A stretch of 12,622 nt of DNA from positions 1-12,622 of the forward strand of contig WLQO01000021.1 in NCBI GenBank assembly GCA_009698295.1, given 5' to 3'. The DNA comes from Actinomycetota bacterium (GTDB lineage Bacteria > Actinomycetota > Actinomycetes > Nanopelagicales > Nanopelagicaceae). How positions within the stretch are numbered: the first letter of the stretch is position 1; the number at the start of each line of letters is the position of its first letter. This document shows, piece by piece, positions 1 through 6,423 of this stretch. Below the pieces are notes generated by a model. The model was not told the DNA's origin. It ran no database searches and was given only the letters and a program-made list of their open reading frames with translations. A program made the position numbers and the translations under genes.

Positions 1-200
1 CTTGCCTGAACGCTTGCTATCTGTTCAGTCGCATTTGCAGGCGCTTCATCGCTTATTTGGCTTGCGATTGCTCCAACTCCGACTATTGCAAGAGCGGCAG
101 CAGCAATAAGCGCTGGAACGAGTCGACTTACCTTCTTTGGAGATGGCACAGAATCAGCATCTGCTAACTCCATCCATTCAGGCTTCTGTGGAGGTGTCAT
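1..200 (-). CDS. Partial membrane-anchored hypothetical protein, N-terminus only
   Basis: An open frame on the minus strand starts with ATG at 198-200 and runs off the left edge, giving 66 residues. The first 25 or so residues are polar (MTPPQKPEWMEL...). They are followed by a basic stretch (PKKVSR) and one hydrophobic segment at about residues 27-46 (LVPALIAAAALAIVGVGAIA). After it comes a polar Ser/Asp/Glu/Ala region, so this reads as a single-span membrane protein with the rest outside the cell. A good ribosome binding site, AAAGGGG at 206-212, sits 5 nt before the ATG and supports this start. The gene is divergent from ctaB. I do not recognise the family. It is not a heme A synthase, which would be mostly membrane helices, although that enzyme is often near ctaB. 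Function unknown. Confidence 0.7.
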   Translation of the reverse strand, partial: MTPPQKPEWMELADADSVPSPKKVSRLVPALIAAAALAIVGVGAIASQISDEAPANATEQIASVQA

Positions 201-222
201 TACTGCCCCTTTCGTTAAGTGA

Positions 223-228
223 AAAATA
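223..228 (-). promoter_or_regulatory. Candidate -10 box for the left-edge minus-strand gene
   Basis: On the minus strand TATTTT (228 down to 223) fits the actinobacterial TANNNT -10 pattern. It would start transcription near 216, giving a leader of about 16 nt that contains the AAAGGGG ribosome binding site. No clear -35 box is visible at the expected distance, so this is weak. Confidence 0.3.
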
Positions 229-235
229 GGGCATT

Positions 236-257
236 AGCCTTAGAAGAGCCTGAGAAC
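236..257. repeat. Imperfect tandem 11-bp repeat in the ctaB upstream region
   Basis: AGCCTTAGAAG (236-246) is followed directly by AGCCTGAGAAC (247-257), differing at two positions. The repeat lies between the two divergent starts, near the expected -35 region of ctaB. An 11-bp period is about one helical turn, so a regulator site is conceivable, but chance is also possible. Confidence 0.4.
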
Positions 258-276
258 ACCAGGCGACAATGCTGAG

Positions 277-282
277 TAATCT
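277..282 (+). promoter_or_regulatory. Candidate -10 box giving a leaderless ctaB transcript
   Basis: TAATCT lies 6 nt before the GTG start of ctaB at 289. Transcription initiating at the usual distance would begin on the start codon itself. There is no Shine-Dalgarno sequence in the bases before the GTG, which fits a leaderless mRNA. A -35 box is not recognisable. Confidence 0.5.
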
Positions 283-288
283 GTACTA

Positions 289-1185
289 GTGCAAGATCAA
301 GCGAGCGTAACTCTCAAAGTCAGAGCGATTTCTTATCTCGAACTGATGAAATTGAGAGTAGTTGAATTACTTTTGGTAACCACCTTGCCAGCGATGGTGC
401 TGGCTCAGCAAGGACTTCCTTCACTTAAATTAACTCTTGCTACTTTAATCGGTGGAACGCTCGCCGCCGGAAGTGCAAATGCATTTAATATGGTTATAGA
501 AGCTGATTCAGATAAGTTAATGAAACGCACCGCTAAACGTCCACTTGCTACTGGTGTCATCAGCAAAATCGAGGCAACGATTTTTGCAACTTTCATTGGT
601 TTACTTTCCCTTGGCATCTTTCAGATTTATACAACAACAATGGCTACTTTCTTATCTTTTGTAGCCATAGCGTTTTATGTGATTATTTATACGATTGCGT
701 TAAAGAAAAGAACTCCGCAAAATATTGTTTGGGGCGGAGCTGCTGGGTGTATGCCAGCGCTGATTGGTTGGGCTGCAATAACAAATTCCTTATCAGTAAC
801 AGCTTGGTCTTTCTTCCTCGTAATCTTCTTCTGGACTCCGCCACACTTTTGGGCGCTAGCTATTAAATATAAAGATGACTACGCCGCGGCGAGTATTCCG
901 ATGCTGCCAGTAGTTGCCAGCAAAACCCATCTCCTTCGCCAGATGTGGGTTTACACAATTGCGATGATCGCTTCGTCCGTCGCGCTGTTTATAAATGCGA
1001 ATTTACAGTTTTGGGCGCAAGCGACCAACTTAGTTTTAGGAGTTGTATTCACTCTTCAACTTAGAGGGCTGGATGAAAAATCTGAAAATTACGAAAAAGC
1101 TGCGGTCAGAATTTTTCAATGGTCTATAAGTTACTTGAGTTTGTTATCCGTGTTGCTAGTTGCGGCTCAATTATTAAAAGCTTGA
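289..1185 (+). CDS. ctaB: Protoheme IX farnesyltransferase (heme O synthase)
   Basis: CtaB is a membrane UbiA-family prenyltransferase that attaches a farnesyl group to protoheme IX to make heme O, the precursor of heme A for aa3-type cytochrome oxidase. The 298-residue product has the family length and many hydrophobic helices. The first polyprenyl-binding motif is at residues 64-86 (N67, E71, D73, D75, then MKRTAKRPL). The second region is WTPPHFW at 182-188 with YKDDYAAASIPMLP at 194-207. Two positions look slightly unusual: E71 stands where the NxxxD motif usually has Asp, and KLR at 21-23 stands where KPR is common. The start is GTG at 289, chosen because a -10 box lies 6 nt upstream and the N-terminus is of ordinary length. 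The 3' end overlaps the convergent metZ gene by 19 bp. Confidence 0.96.
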   Translation: MQDQASVTLKVRAISYLELMKLRVVELLLVTTLPAMVLAQQGLPSLKLTLATLIGGTLAAGSANAFNMVIEADSDKLMKRTAKRPLATGVISKIEATIFATFIGLLSLGIFQIYTTTMATFLSFVAIAFYVIIYTIALKKRTPQNIVWGGAAGCMPALIGWAAITNSLSVTAWSFFLVIFFWTPPHFWALAIKYKDDYAAASIPMLPVVASKTHLLRQMWVYTIAMIASSVALFINANLQFWAQATNLVLGVVFTLQLRGLDEKSENYEKAAVRIFQWSISYLSLLSVLLVAAQLLKA

Positions 1186-2390
1186 GTTAAATCCTTAATC
1201 AAGTCATCTACATGTTCTAAACCAACTGATAATCGAAGCACGGATGGCGTTATTCCCATCTCAGCTTGAACTTCAGGTGATAAGCGCCGATGCGTAGTCG
1301 AAGCTGGGTGCGTAATAAGCGATTTGCTATCGCCTAAGTTATTGGAAATATCAATGATTCGCAGTGAGTCCATAAACTTAAAAGCATCTTTTTGCGAACC
1401 AGCGAATTCGATACCAATTGTGCTGCCACCACCGCTCATCTGTTTCTGCACAATTGCATAATCAGGATGTGATTTAAGTCCAGGGTATTTAACCGATTTG
1501 ATTTCTTTTCGAGTTTCAAAGAATTCAGCGATTGCTTTGGCATTTTCTGACATTCTTTGCACGCGCATTTCCATGGTTTCCAAAGACTTTAAAAGTACCC
1601 AAGCATTAAATGGACTAAGCGATGGTCCGGTGTGGCGGATAAAAGGAATTAAATATTCGTGGATGTAAGAAAAAGATCCCAAAACAGCGCCAGCAAGTAC
1701 GCGACCTTGGCCATCGATGTGTTTGGTTGCAGAATACATAACAACGTCTGCGCCAAGCTGAAGTGGTTTTTGCAAGACAGGAGACGCCATTACGTTATCG
1801 ACGATCACGGTTGCGCCAACTTTATGAGCTAAATCGCTAACCATTTGGATATCTACTATTTCCATCAGTGGATTGCTAGGTGATTCAATAAATACAATTT
1901 TTGTTGGCTTACTCAAGGCGGCGGCCCAAGTTGCTGGGTCATTTCCTTTTACTAGTTCAACGGTGACGCCCCACTTAGGTAAAATTTCGGTGAGCACAAC
2001 GTGACAGGAACTAAACATCGCAGCAGATGCGACGATGTGATCGCCTGCACTTACTAAACATGCAACAGAGGCAAACATCGCCGACATTCCAGATCCGGTG
2101 GCAACACAATATTCTGCGCCTTCAATTGCCGCTAAACGTTTTTCGAACATCTGAATAGTTGGATTGTGGAATCGGCTGTACAAGTAATGATCAGTTTCAT
2201 CAGCAAAGGCATCAAAGGCTTCTTGCGCAGATGAATATGTGAATCCGCTATTTAAATAGAGCGCTTCGGAAGTTTCACCGAATCCAGAGCGAGCCAAACC
2301 AGCGCGCACCGCATCAGTTTGGGGATTTACATCCCAATCTGGCGCAGGCCTCTGGTTGCGTGGCTGATAGCCCCAAGTTTCTTTACTCAC
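1167..2390 (-). CDS. metZ: O-acylhomoserine sulfhydrylase, MetZ type (methionine synthesis)
   Basis: This is a PLP-dependent Cys/Met-metabolism enzyme of fold type I. MetZ enzymes join O-succinyl- (or O-acetyl-) homoserine with sulfide to give homocysteine directly. The product is 407 residues from the GTG at 2388-2390. Visible features are FGETSEALYLNSGF near the N-terminus, YSRFHNPT (residues 71-78), the PLP-contacting Asp in VDNVMASP (D198) and the Schiff-base lysine in SATKHIDGQGR (K223). KHIDGQGR is characteristic of MetZ rather than MetB or MetY. The frame stays open to a TTG at 2411, but GTG 2390 is preferred: TAGAAT ends 7 nt before it, no ribosome binding site is present, and starting at the TTG would place the -10 box inside the gene. 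The acyl group used cannot be read from sequence. The gene is divergent from the ABC operon and convergent with ctaB. Confidence 0.93.
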   Translation of the reverse strand: MSKETWGYQPRNQRPAPDWDVNPQTDAVRAGLARSGFGETSEALYLNSGFTYSSAQEAFDAFADETDHYLYSRFHNPTIQMFEKRLAAIEGAEYCVATGSGMSAMFASVACLVSAGDHIVASAAMFSSCHVVLTEILPKWGVTVELVKGNDPATWAAALSKPTKIVFIESPSNPLMEIVDIQMVSDLAHKVGATVIVDNVMASPVLQKPLQLGADVVMYSATKHIDGQGRVLAGAVLGSFSYIHEYLIPFIRHTGPSLSPFNAWVLLKSLETMEMRVQRMSENAKAIAEFFETRKEIKSVKYPGLKSHPDYAIVQKQMSGGGSTIGIEFAGSQKDAFKFMDSLRIIDISNNLGDSKSLITHPASTTHRRLSPEVQAEMGITPSVLRLSVGLEHVDDLIKDLTQAFNN

Positions 2391-2397
2391 AGAGATA

Positions 2398-2403
2398 ATT
2401 CTA
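2398..2403 (-). promoter_or_regulatory. Candidate -10 box giving a leaderless metZ transcript
   Basis: On the minus strand TAGAAT (2403 down to 2398) is followed by 7 nt and then the GTG start at 2390. No Shine-Dalgarno sequence precedes the start. A possible -35-like TTGAAT (2424 to 2419) has a short 15-nt spacer and overlaps the opposite-strand -10 box of the ABC operon. Confidence 0.55.
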
Positions 2404-2415
2404 AGGTGCAATTGC

Positions 2416-2421
2416 TATATT
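2416..2421 (+). promoter_or_regulatory. Candidate -10 box giving a leaderless ABC-operon transcript
   Basis: TATATT lies 6 nt before the ATG at 2428, which is the spacing expected if transcription starts on the A of the ATG. No ribosome binding site is present in the preceding bases. It is separated from the metZ -10 box on the other strand by only 12 bp, and no -35 box is clear. Confidence 0.55.
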
Positions 2422-2427
2422 CAATAC

Positions 2428-3336
2428 ATGTCTAATCTAGCGATCTCAGTTGATGATTTGAGCAAGAAGTACGGGACCGGGCTCGCTGTATCGCACGCGA
2501 AATTTGAAGTACCGCTCGGCACAATTTGTGGATTTGTTGGTCCAAATGGTGCCGGTAAGACGACCACAATTCGCATGCTCCTCGGTCTGATTTCGCCTAC
2601 GGGTGGAAAGGGTGAAATTTTAGGCGCACCAATTACATCTCCAGATAAGTACCTATCTAGCGTTGGCGCGATGATCGAAGGTCCAGCTTTTTATCCGGCA
2701 CTTTCAGGGGCAGAGAATTTACGAGTCTTAGCAACGCTTGGCGGATTTCCACAAGAACGCGTCGATGAATTACTTAAACAAGTTGGTTTAGCAGACCGTG
2801 GTAAATCCAAGTACAAAACATATTCACTTGGTATGAAACAACGTTTAGGAATAGCTGCAGCGCTGCTGCCAAATCCAAAGCTGTTAATTCTCGATGAACC
2901 TACCAATGGCCTTGATCCCGAAGGTATTCAAGAAATCCGCCAATTACTGCGCAGCCTTGCCGATAACGGAACCACCGTCTTTGTTTCATCTCACTTGCTT
3001 TCTGAGCTTGAATTAATTAGCGAATACTTAGTCATGTTGCGAAAAGGTGAAGTAGTTTTTGCTGGACCGATTCAAGATCTCTTTGATCAGCAACAACCAT
3101 TTATGATTGTTAAGACTGAGCACGAGCAAGATTTACCGAAGATAATCGCAATCGCCGAAGGCGCAGGGCATAAAGCACATTTGCGCGATGGCACCGCCCA
3201 CATCGAAGGACCAGCCGAATGGTCCGGAACTTTAAATAAATTGGCTTTTGAAAGTGGAATTCTTTTAACTCAGCTTTCACCCCAACTGCCGAACCTCGAA
3301 GAAACATTCTTTGAGCTGACAGGGGAACAGAAATGA
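2428..3336 (+). CDS. ABC exporter ATP-binding protein, BcrA-like family
   Basis: This is the cytoplasmic ATPase of an ABC-2 type exporter, 302 residues. In order it shows a Walker A at 38-46 (GPNGAGKTT), a Q-loop region with Glu at 84 (MIEGPAFYP), the signature YSLGMKQRL (132-140), a Walker B (LLILDEPTNGLDP, 152-164) and the H-loop SSHLL (187-191). A C-terminal domain of about 90 residues follows. Glu in place of Gln together with GPAFYP is typical of the bacitracin/lantibiotic-resistance BcrA-like group, but that does not prove a drug substrate. The gene overlaps the downstream permease by ATGA, so the two are translationally coupled. It appears to be leaderless. The substrate is unknown. 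Confidence 0.93.
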   Translation: MSNLAISVDDLSKKYGTGLAVSHAKFEVPLGTICGFVGPNGAGKTTTIRMLLGLISPTGGKGEILGAPITSPDKYLSSVGAMIEGPAFYPALSGAENLRVLATLGGFPQERVDELLKQVGLADRGKSKYKTYSLGMKQRLGIAAALLPNPKLLILDEPTNGLDPEGIQEIRQLLRSLADNGTTVFVSSHLLSELELISEYLVMLRKGEVVFAGPIQDLFDQQQPFMIVKTEHEQDLPKIIAIAEGAGHKAHLRDGTAHIEGPAEWSGTLNKLAFESGILLTQLSPQLPNLEETFFELTGEQK

Positions 3337-4136
3337 TAAGAAGTATCGTTCGAATTTTCTTTGCAGAATGGCGAAAATTGCGTCGCCCAACGCTTCTTGT
3401 TGGCACTTTAGGAGCCGTAGCCTTCTTCAGCGTTTTAGTATCTTCTTTCCTCTTCTTAATGATCGATTCACCACAAGGAAATGGTGATCGTGGCGTTCGC
3501 ATTACGCGTGAGATGCTCTCGCTCTCCAGCGGTGCCACCCAATCATTTGCCAGCATTGGCAATCTATTAGGAATCATTGCGCTTTGCGTATTTGCAGCCC
3601 AAACAGCGCAAGAGTATTCACTCGGAACCCTGCGAAATCTCTTAGTTCGCCAACCAGGGCGTATAAGAATTTTGGTCGGCAAATTAGCATCGATGAAAGT
3701 TTTCGCGATCATCATGACTTTGGTAAGCGCTGTTATTTGCATCGGAGTCTCATACGCACTTGCCGGCGGGAAGAATGTAAGCACTGATCTCTGGTTTAAC
3801 GGTGATGGTCGCTTAGAAATTGCTAAAACTCTTTTAAATGTTTATATCTCAATCCTGGGCTTTGGTATTTTCGGAATGGTTTTAGGAATAGTTCTCCGCT
3901 CACCAATTAGCTCAATTTCACTAGGTGTGCTCTGGCTACTAATTATCGAAAATCTTGTGGGCGCACTTAAATCCAGCACGTTAAATTGGCTTCCAGGAAA
4001 CCAATTGGGAACTATCGCAACCGGTGGCAGTCAAAACGTTTCTTACTCGCATGCACTTTCACTGTCAGCGATCTATGTCAGCGCTACGCTGGTGATTGCA
4101 ACGGTGCTATTTACTAAGCGAGATGTATCCAACTAG
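3333..4136 (+). CDS. ABC-2 type exporter permease
   Basis: This is the membrane partner of the preceding ATPase, 267 residues. A short basic cytoplasmic start (AEWRKLRRPT) leads into about six hydrophobic segments near residues 21-43, 74-91, 121-145, 167-188, 192-212 and 241-260. The conserved ABC-2 coupling motif E-x3-GTLR is present at 94-101 (EYSLGTLR), followed by the basic RQPGRIRILVGK. The ATG at 3333 overlaps the upstream TGA (ATGA), giving tight coupling and a presumed 1:1 complex (two ATPases and two permeases in this family). The protein is too hydrophobic, and has the wrong layout, for FtsX. The transported molecule cannot be inferred. Confidence 0.9.
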   Translation: MIRSIVRIFFAEWRKLRRPTLLVGTLGAVAFFSVLVSSFLFLMIDSPQGNGDRGVRITREMLSLSSGATQSFASIGNLLGIIALCVFAAQTAQEYSLGTLRNLLVRQPGRIRILVGKLASMKVFAIIMTLVSAVICIGVSYALAGGKNVSTDLWFNGDGRLEIAKTLLNVYISILGFGIFGMVLGIVLRSPISSISLGVLWLLIIENLVGALKSSTLNWLPGNQLGTIATGGSQNVSYSHALSLSAIYVSATLVIATVLFTKRDVSN

Positions 4137-4178
4137 CGACACTTGCTGCAATCTCCGAAGTTACTCAGGTTACTGATT

Positions 4179-4184
4179 TATTCT
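4179..4184 (+). promoter_or_regulatory. Weak candidate -10 box for the NlpC/P60 gene
   Basis: TATTCT fits TANNNT and would start transcription near 4191, leaving a leader of about 18 nt with GGAGG at 4200-4204. No good -35 box is seen. Just upstream there is a short tandem repeat of GTTACT (4160-4165 and 4169-4174) and a 5-bp inverted pair, CTCAG (4164-4168) and CTGAG (4183-4187). Their meaning is unclear. Confidence 0.3.
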
Positions 4185-4208
4185 GAGGGCTTACTTGTTG
4201 GAGGTTCT

Positions 4209-5414
4209 GTGTCACATCGCAGTAAGGCGCTAGCGCTAGCCATAATTTTTGGGCTAACGCTGACGACGACTCCCGCAATCGCAGCAACTCCAAAGCCAAC
4301 TCTGGCACAAATTGAAGCGGCGAAGAAAGCTGAAGCGGCTAAGAAAAAGGCGGCCGATGCCGCGGCAAAGAAATTGGCGGCAGCAAACCAAACTTTGCGT
4401 TCTTTAACCGCAAAGGCAAATGCTGCGCAAGCGCTATATGTAAAAGCCAAGAAAGAGTTAGCGGTGGCAACAGCTGCAGCGAAAGCAGCGGCTGCATTCG
4501 CCCTTGAAACTCAACAAGCAGTTTCTGAAGCTCATCGTGTGATTGGAAAAATGGCAGCAAGTGCATACATCTTGGGCGGTTCATTGACTGAGATCGAACC
4601 ATTGCTTAGTTCAAATGGCCCACAAGATTTGATCGACCAGATTACGACTTTAGATAAGTTAGGAACTCAAAACACTTTAGCGCTCGAGCGTTACAAGGCT
4701 GCAGAAGTTATTGCGCGCGCTGCAAAGATTAAGGCAGATGCAGCCAAGACTGCGCAAGAAACTGCGACCGCCAAAGTTGCTGCGGCAAAGAAAGTTGCTG
4801 ATGATGCCAGAGCGCTGCAGAAGAAAGAAGTTGATAAGTTACAAGCGATTCAAGATAAGTTAGCGAAAGAGTTAGCTGGCGCTAAAAAAGTTCGAATCAC
4901 TCTTGAACAGCAACGTGCGCTAGCGCTGCTCGAAGAAAGTTTGGCAAACACCGCTGCCAACACCGGTGGGCAGAAGAAAGTTTGGCCGGATATAGGCTTC
5001 AAGGGCCGATCAACAATTCGTTCATCAGAGGCGCAACGTGCTGCAGCAGTTGCTTATGCAAAGAAACAAGTATTGGCACGCAAGCCATATATTTGGGGCG
5101 CGCAAGGACCAAATTCATTCGACTGTTCAGGACTTGTATTCGCCGCATATAAATCTGCAGGTTTAACTTGGCCGAACTGGGATCGCCTTAACTCTTCACT
5201 TTATGCTGGCTACACCAAACATGTTTCCCTCAACGAACTTGTGCCTGGAGATCTGCTCTTCTACTCATATAAAGGAACTGTTTCCTCGATCCATCACATC
5301 ACAATTTATGCAGGCAACGGAATGATGTGGGAGGCAAATTCAACGAAGAAGGGCCTGATCTTCTCAAATATTTACAGTATCGACGGGCTTATGCCATTCG
5401 GCGGTCGGGTCTAG
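4209..5414 (+). CDS. Secreted NlpC/P60 peptidoglycan endopeptidase with coiled-coil N-terminus
   Basis: This is a predicted cell-wall hydrolase that cuts peptide stems of peptidoglycan outside the membrane. The frame opens at TTG 4143, but GTG 4209 is chosen because GGAGG lies 4 nt before it and the product then begins with a clean signal peptide (MSHRSKALALAIIFGLTL..., residues 1-26, ending in AIAA). The mature protein has a long Ala/Lys/Glu-rich helical region (about 35-250) likely to form coiled coils, a linker, and a C-terminal NlpC/P60 domain (about 275-401). Catalytic residues are Cys306 in DCSGLVF, His363 in HHITIY and Glu375 in MMWEAN. The Cys-His-Glu set matches mycobacterial RipA rather than the Cys-His-His of E. 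coli Spr. The overall layout resembles RipC/CwlO/PcsB hydrolases. tilS starts 9 nt after it. Confidence 0.9.
   Translation: MSHRSKALALAIIFGLTLTTTPAIAATPKPTLAQIEAAKKAEAAKKKAADAAAKKLAAANQTLRSLTAKANAAQALYVKAKKELAVATAAAKAAAAFALETQQAVSEAHRVIGKMAASAYILGGSLTEIEPLLSSNGPQDLIDQITTLDKLGTQNTLALERYKAAEVIARAAKIKADAAKTAQETATAKVAAAKKVADDARALQKKEVDKLQAIQDKLAKELAGAKKVRITLEQQRALALLEESLANTAANTGGQKKVWPDIGFKGRSTIRSSEAQRAAAVAYAKKQVLARKPYIWGAQGPNSFDCSGLVFAAYKSAGLTWPNWDRLNSSLYAGYTKHVSLNELVPGDLLFYSYKGTVSSIHHITIYAGNGMMWEANSTKKGLIFSNIYSIDGLMPFGGRV
4314..4349 (+). repeat. Two tandem 18-bp units encoding EAAKKA/EAAKKK
   Basis: Two adjacent 18-bp units differ at only a few bases and encode EAAKKA then EAAKKK, at residues 36-47 of the hydrolase. 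The Ala/Lys-rich pattern continues for several turns afterwards. This is low-complexity helix-forming sequence, where replication slippage could change the length of the coiled coil. Confidence 0.7.
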
Positions 5415-5417
5415 AGT
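5412..5417 (+). promoter_or_regulatory. Possible -10 box for a leaderless tilS transcript
   Basis: TAGAGT, which overlaps the TAG stop codon of the hydrolase gene, is 6 nt before the tilS ATG. This is the same spacing as at ctaB and the ABC operon. A poor -35-like TTATGC lies 17 nt upstream at 5389-5394. Translation by coupling to the upstream gene is the alternative. Confidence 0.4.
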
Positions 5418-5423
5418 TGGCCC

Positions 5424-6386
5424 ATGACTTCGGCGCTGCTAGATCTTCGTAACGCAGTTCGGCCTTACTTAGAAAACTTAACCGCCGGCGATAATGCGAT
5501 CGTTGCTGTATCTGGCGGCGCAGATTCTCTTTCTCTTGCTTACTCCTTAATTAAGGAGGCGCCTGAATTAGCCATCTCTTTAATTGCAGTGACGATTGAT
5601 CATCAATTGCAATCTGGATCAGGTGAAAACGCAAAAAAAGTGCAAGAACAATTAAAGGCGATGGGGTATCAAGAAGTAATTATTGAAAAAGTCTCTGTTG
5701 TAGAAAAATCCGGACTCGAAGCTGATGCACGCACCGCAAGATATGCCGCGCTGGATGCACTTGCACATGCATATGGAGCGACCCAAATTTTCTTAGGCCA
5801 TACACGAGATGATCAAGCCGAAACAGTTTTACTCGGCTTAGCGCGAGGTTCTGGAACCAGATCCTTATCTGGCATGGCAAGCATTAACGGAAAATATGCG
5901 CGCCCATTTTTACTATTGACGCGTGCGCAAACTGTTGCCGCATGTAAAGAAGCGGGATTAACTCCATGGAATGATCCGCACAATGTAAATGAGAAATTTT
6001 CACGAGTACGTGTGCGAAATAAAGTAATGCCTGTGATGGAGGAAGAGATTGGTCCCGGCATCGCAGCGGCTCTGGCACGAAGCGCGGCAATTTTGCGTGA
6101 TGATGCCGATGCCTTAGACGAGATGGCCCAAGCAGTTATTTCACGAGTTGATTTGAGCGACTTGGATTGCGCCGCTTTAGCCGAGCTGCCACGAGCGATC
6201 CGATCCCGCGTGCTTCGCGCCGCGATCTACTCTGCAGGCGCCCCCAGCGGCTCTGTGAGCGCAGATCACCTAGCTGGCGTTGAGGCGCTGGTCACTTCTT
6301 GGCGTGGCCAAGGAGAGGCGAGCCTGCCGGGTGGTGTGAAGGTTGCCCGGATTTCGGGCAGACTTTCGCTCTTAGCCCGTCCATAA
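5424..6386 (+). CDS. tilS: tRNA(Ile)-lysidine synthetase
   Basis: TilS uses ATP and lysine to convert C34 of the CAU-anticodon tRNA-Ile to lysidine, so that it reads AUA codons as isoleucine. It is cytoplasmic and normally essential. The 320-residue product shows the PP-loop SGGADS at 30-35, IDHQLQSGSG at 58-67, GHTRDDQAET at 125-134, NDPHN at 183-187 and SRVRVRNKVMP at 193-203. It is shorter than the E. coli enzyme (about 430) and lacks the long C-terminal region, as is common in actinobacteria. The start is ATG 5424, 9 nt after the hydrolase stop. The tilS-hpt-ftsH order is widely conserved. Confidence 0.95.
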   Translation: MTSALLDLRNAVRPYLENLTAGDNAIVAVSGGADSLSLAYSLIKEAPELAISLIAVTIDHQLQSGSGENAKKVQEQLKAMGYQEVIIEKVSVVEKSGLEADARTARYAALDALAHAYGATQIFLGHTRDDQAETVLLGLARGSGTRSLSGMASINGKYARPFLLLTRAQTVAACKEAGLTPWNDPHNVNEKFSRVRVRNKVMPVMEEEIGPGIAAALARSAAILRDDADALDEMAQAVISRVDLSDLDCAALAELPRAIRSRVLRAAIYSAGAPSGSVSADHLAGVEALVTSWRGQGEASLPGGVKVARISGRLSLLARP

Positions 6387-6403
6387 ATCTCATCAGGAGA
6401 TTT
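6385..6403. other. 7-bp perfect stem-loop at the tilS-hpt junction
   Basis: AAATCTC (6385-6391) and GAGATTT (6397-6403) are perfectly complementary around a 5-nt loop (ATCAG). The stem begins inside the tilS stop codon and ends 7 nt before the hpt ribosome binding site (AAGGAG, 6411-6416). It is A/T-rich and not followed by a U-run, so it is not a standard intrinsic terminator. A role in mRNA processing or in damping hpt translation is possible. Confidence 0.5.
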
Positions 6404-6423
6404 GATATTAAAGGAGTCCCTAA

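Noticed and set aside
1166..1186. Short inverted repeat CTCAA...TTGAG at the ctaB/metZ convergence, as a bidirectional terminator
   Set aside because: The stem is only 5 A/T-rich base pairs with an 11-nt loop and no T-run on either side, and it lies in coding sequence of both genes.
2391..2427. SAM or other methionine riboswitch upstream of metZ
   Set aside because: The gap is only 37 bp and the transcript appears leaderless, so there is no room for a structured leader.
3110..3784. Long open frame of 224 codons on the minus strand across the ABC gene junction
   Set aside because: It is a shadow of the two well-supported ABC genes. Its translation shows no family motif and it has no credible start signal.
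4143..4208. N-terminal extension of the hydrolase from TTG 4143
   Set aside because: It would add 22 residues before a clean signal peptide, it has no ribosome binding site, and GTG 4209 is preceded by GGAGG.
4229..4240. 12-bp palindrome GCTAGCGCTAGC near the start of the hydrolase gene
   Set aside because: It encodes the repeated Leu-Ala of the signal peptide and is explained by codon repetition. No second copy or partner site was seen.
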